15,811 nt of DNA from JADJQU01 sp035490315 (GTDB taxonomy: Bacteria; Planctomycetota; UBA1135; GCA-002686595): positions 1 through 15,811 of the forward strand of contig DATHET010000267.1 in the NCBI GenBank assembly GCA_035490315.1. The letters are read 5' to 3'. Below, in pieces: positions 15,788 to 15,811 of the stretch; within the stretch, counting starts at the first letter, position 1, and every line of letters begins with the position of its first letter. Below the pieces are notes generated by a model, which saw only the letters and a list, made by a program, of their open reading frames with translations, was not told where the DNA came from and ran no database searches. A program made the translations under genes and the position numbers.

Positions 15788-15811
15788 GGCGCTAGGTATC
15801 TCTCTGTTCAT
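15788..15811 (-). repeat. Inverted repeat, outer arm at the window edge
   Basis: An exact 24-base reverse-complement copy of 15644-15667 separated by 120 bp, running to the last base of the window, so it may continue beyond. Identity ends exactly at 15788, next to the TAG and ATG at 15782-15787. On the + strand it encodes GARYLSVH, i.e. an inverted fragment of the neighbouring gene, which suggests a fold-back junction rather than a functional site. Confidence 0.9.

Overview
The window is a GC-rich stretch of bacterial chromosome dominated by central carbon metabolism. Three things set the character: very high G+C with strong G/C third positions (long antisense shadow frames lie opposite most genes), a transaldolase-glucose-6-phosphate isomerase fusion, and a short-form 6-phosphogluconate dehydrogenase. 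These would fit a Planctomycetota- or Acidobacteriota-like organism, but that is inference from gene content, and nothing here fixes the phylum. I see no tRNA, rRNA, CRISPR array, insertion sequence or phage gene.

Left part (1-5043): the 3' end of a GNAT acetyltransferase on the + strand meets, tail to tail, a two-gene minus-strand unit of large membrane proteins. These are a YfhO-family protein (2107-5043) followed by a GT-C/GT39-like glycosyltransferase (477 to about 2102). The glycosyltransferase has no ATG, GTG or TTG where its start should be. Both are probably involved in surface glycan or glycolipid assembly.

Centre (5106-13540): a minus-strand run in the order tkt, tal-pgi fusion, gnd, zwf, then a two-CBS-domain protein. 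The first four supply most of the pentose phosphate pathway plus the isomerase that returns fructose-6-P to glucose-6-P. The CBS gene has its own strong ribosome binding site and is followed by a long perfect-armed hairpin (5106-5173). A ROK-family sugar kinase, probably glucokinase, is transcribed divergently from tkt across a 267-bp gap, so glucose phosphorylation and glucose-6-P oxidation are physically linked. No recognisable 6-phosphogluconolactonase gene is present.

Right part (14780-15811): a minus-strand gene of visibly lower G+C encodes a beta-propeller-like protein of unknown function, convergent with the kinase gene. Its apparent start lies beside a 24-bp inverted copy of its own coding sequence that runs exactly to the window edge. 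This looks like a fold-back junction or assembly chimera, so the gene is probably N-terminally truncated here.

Overall this is mostly housekeeping metabolism. The points most worth a second look are the fold-back repeat at the right edge, the missing start codon of the glycosyltransferase, the hairpin at 5106-5173, and the pathway cluster with its fusion enzyme and missing lactonase.
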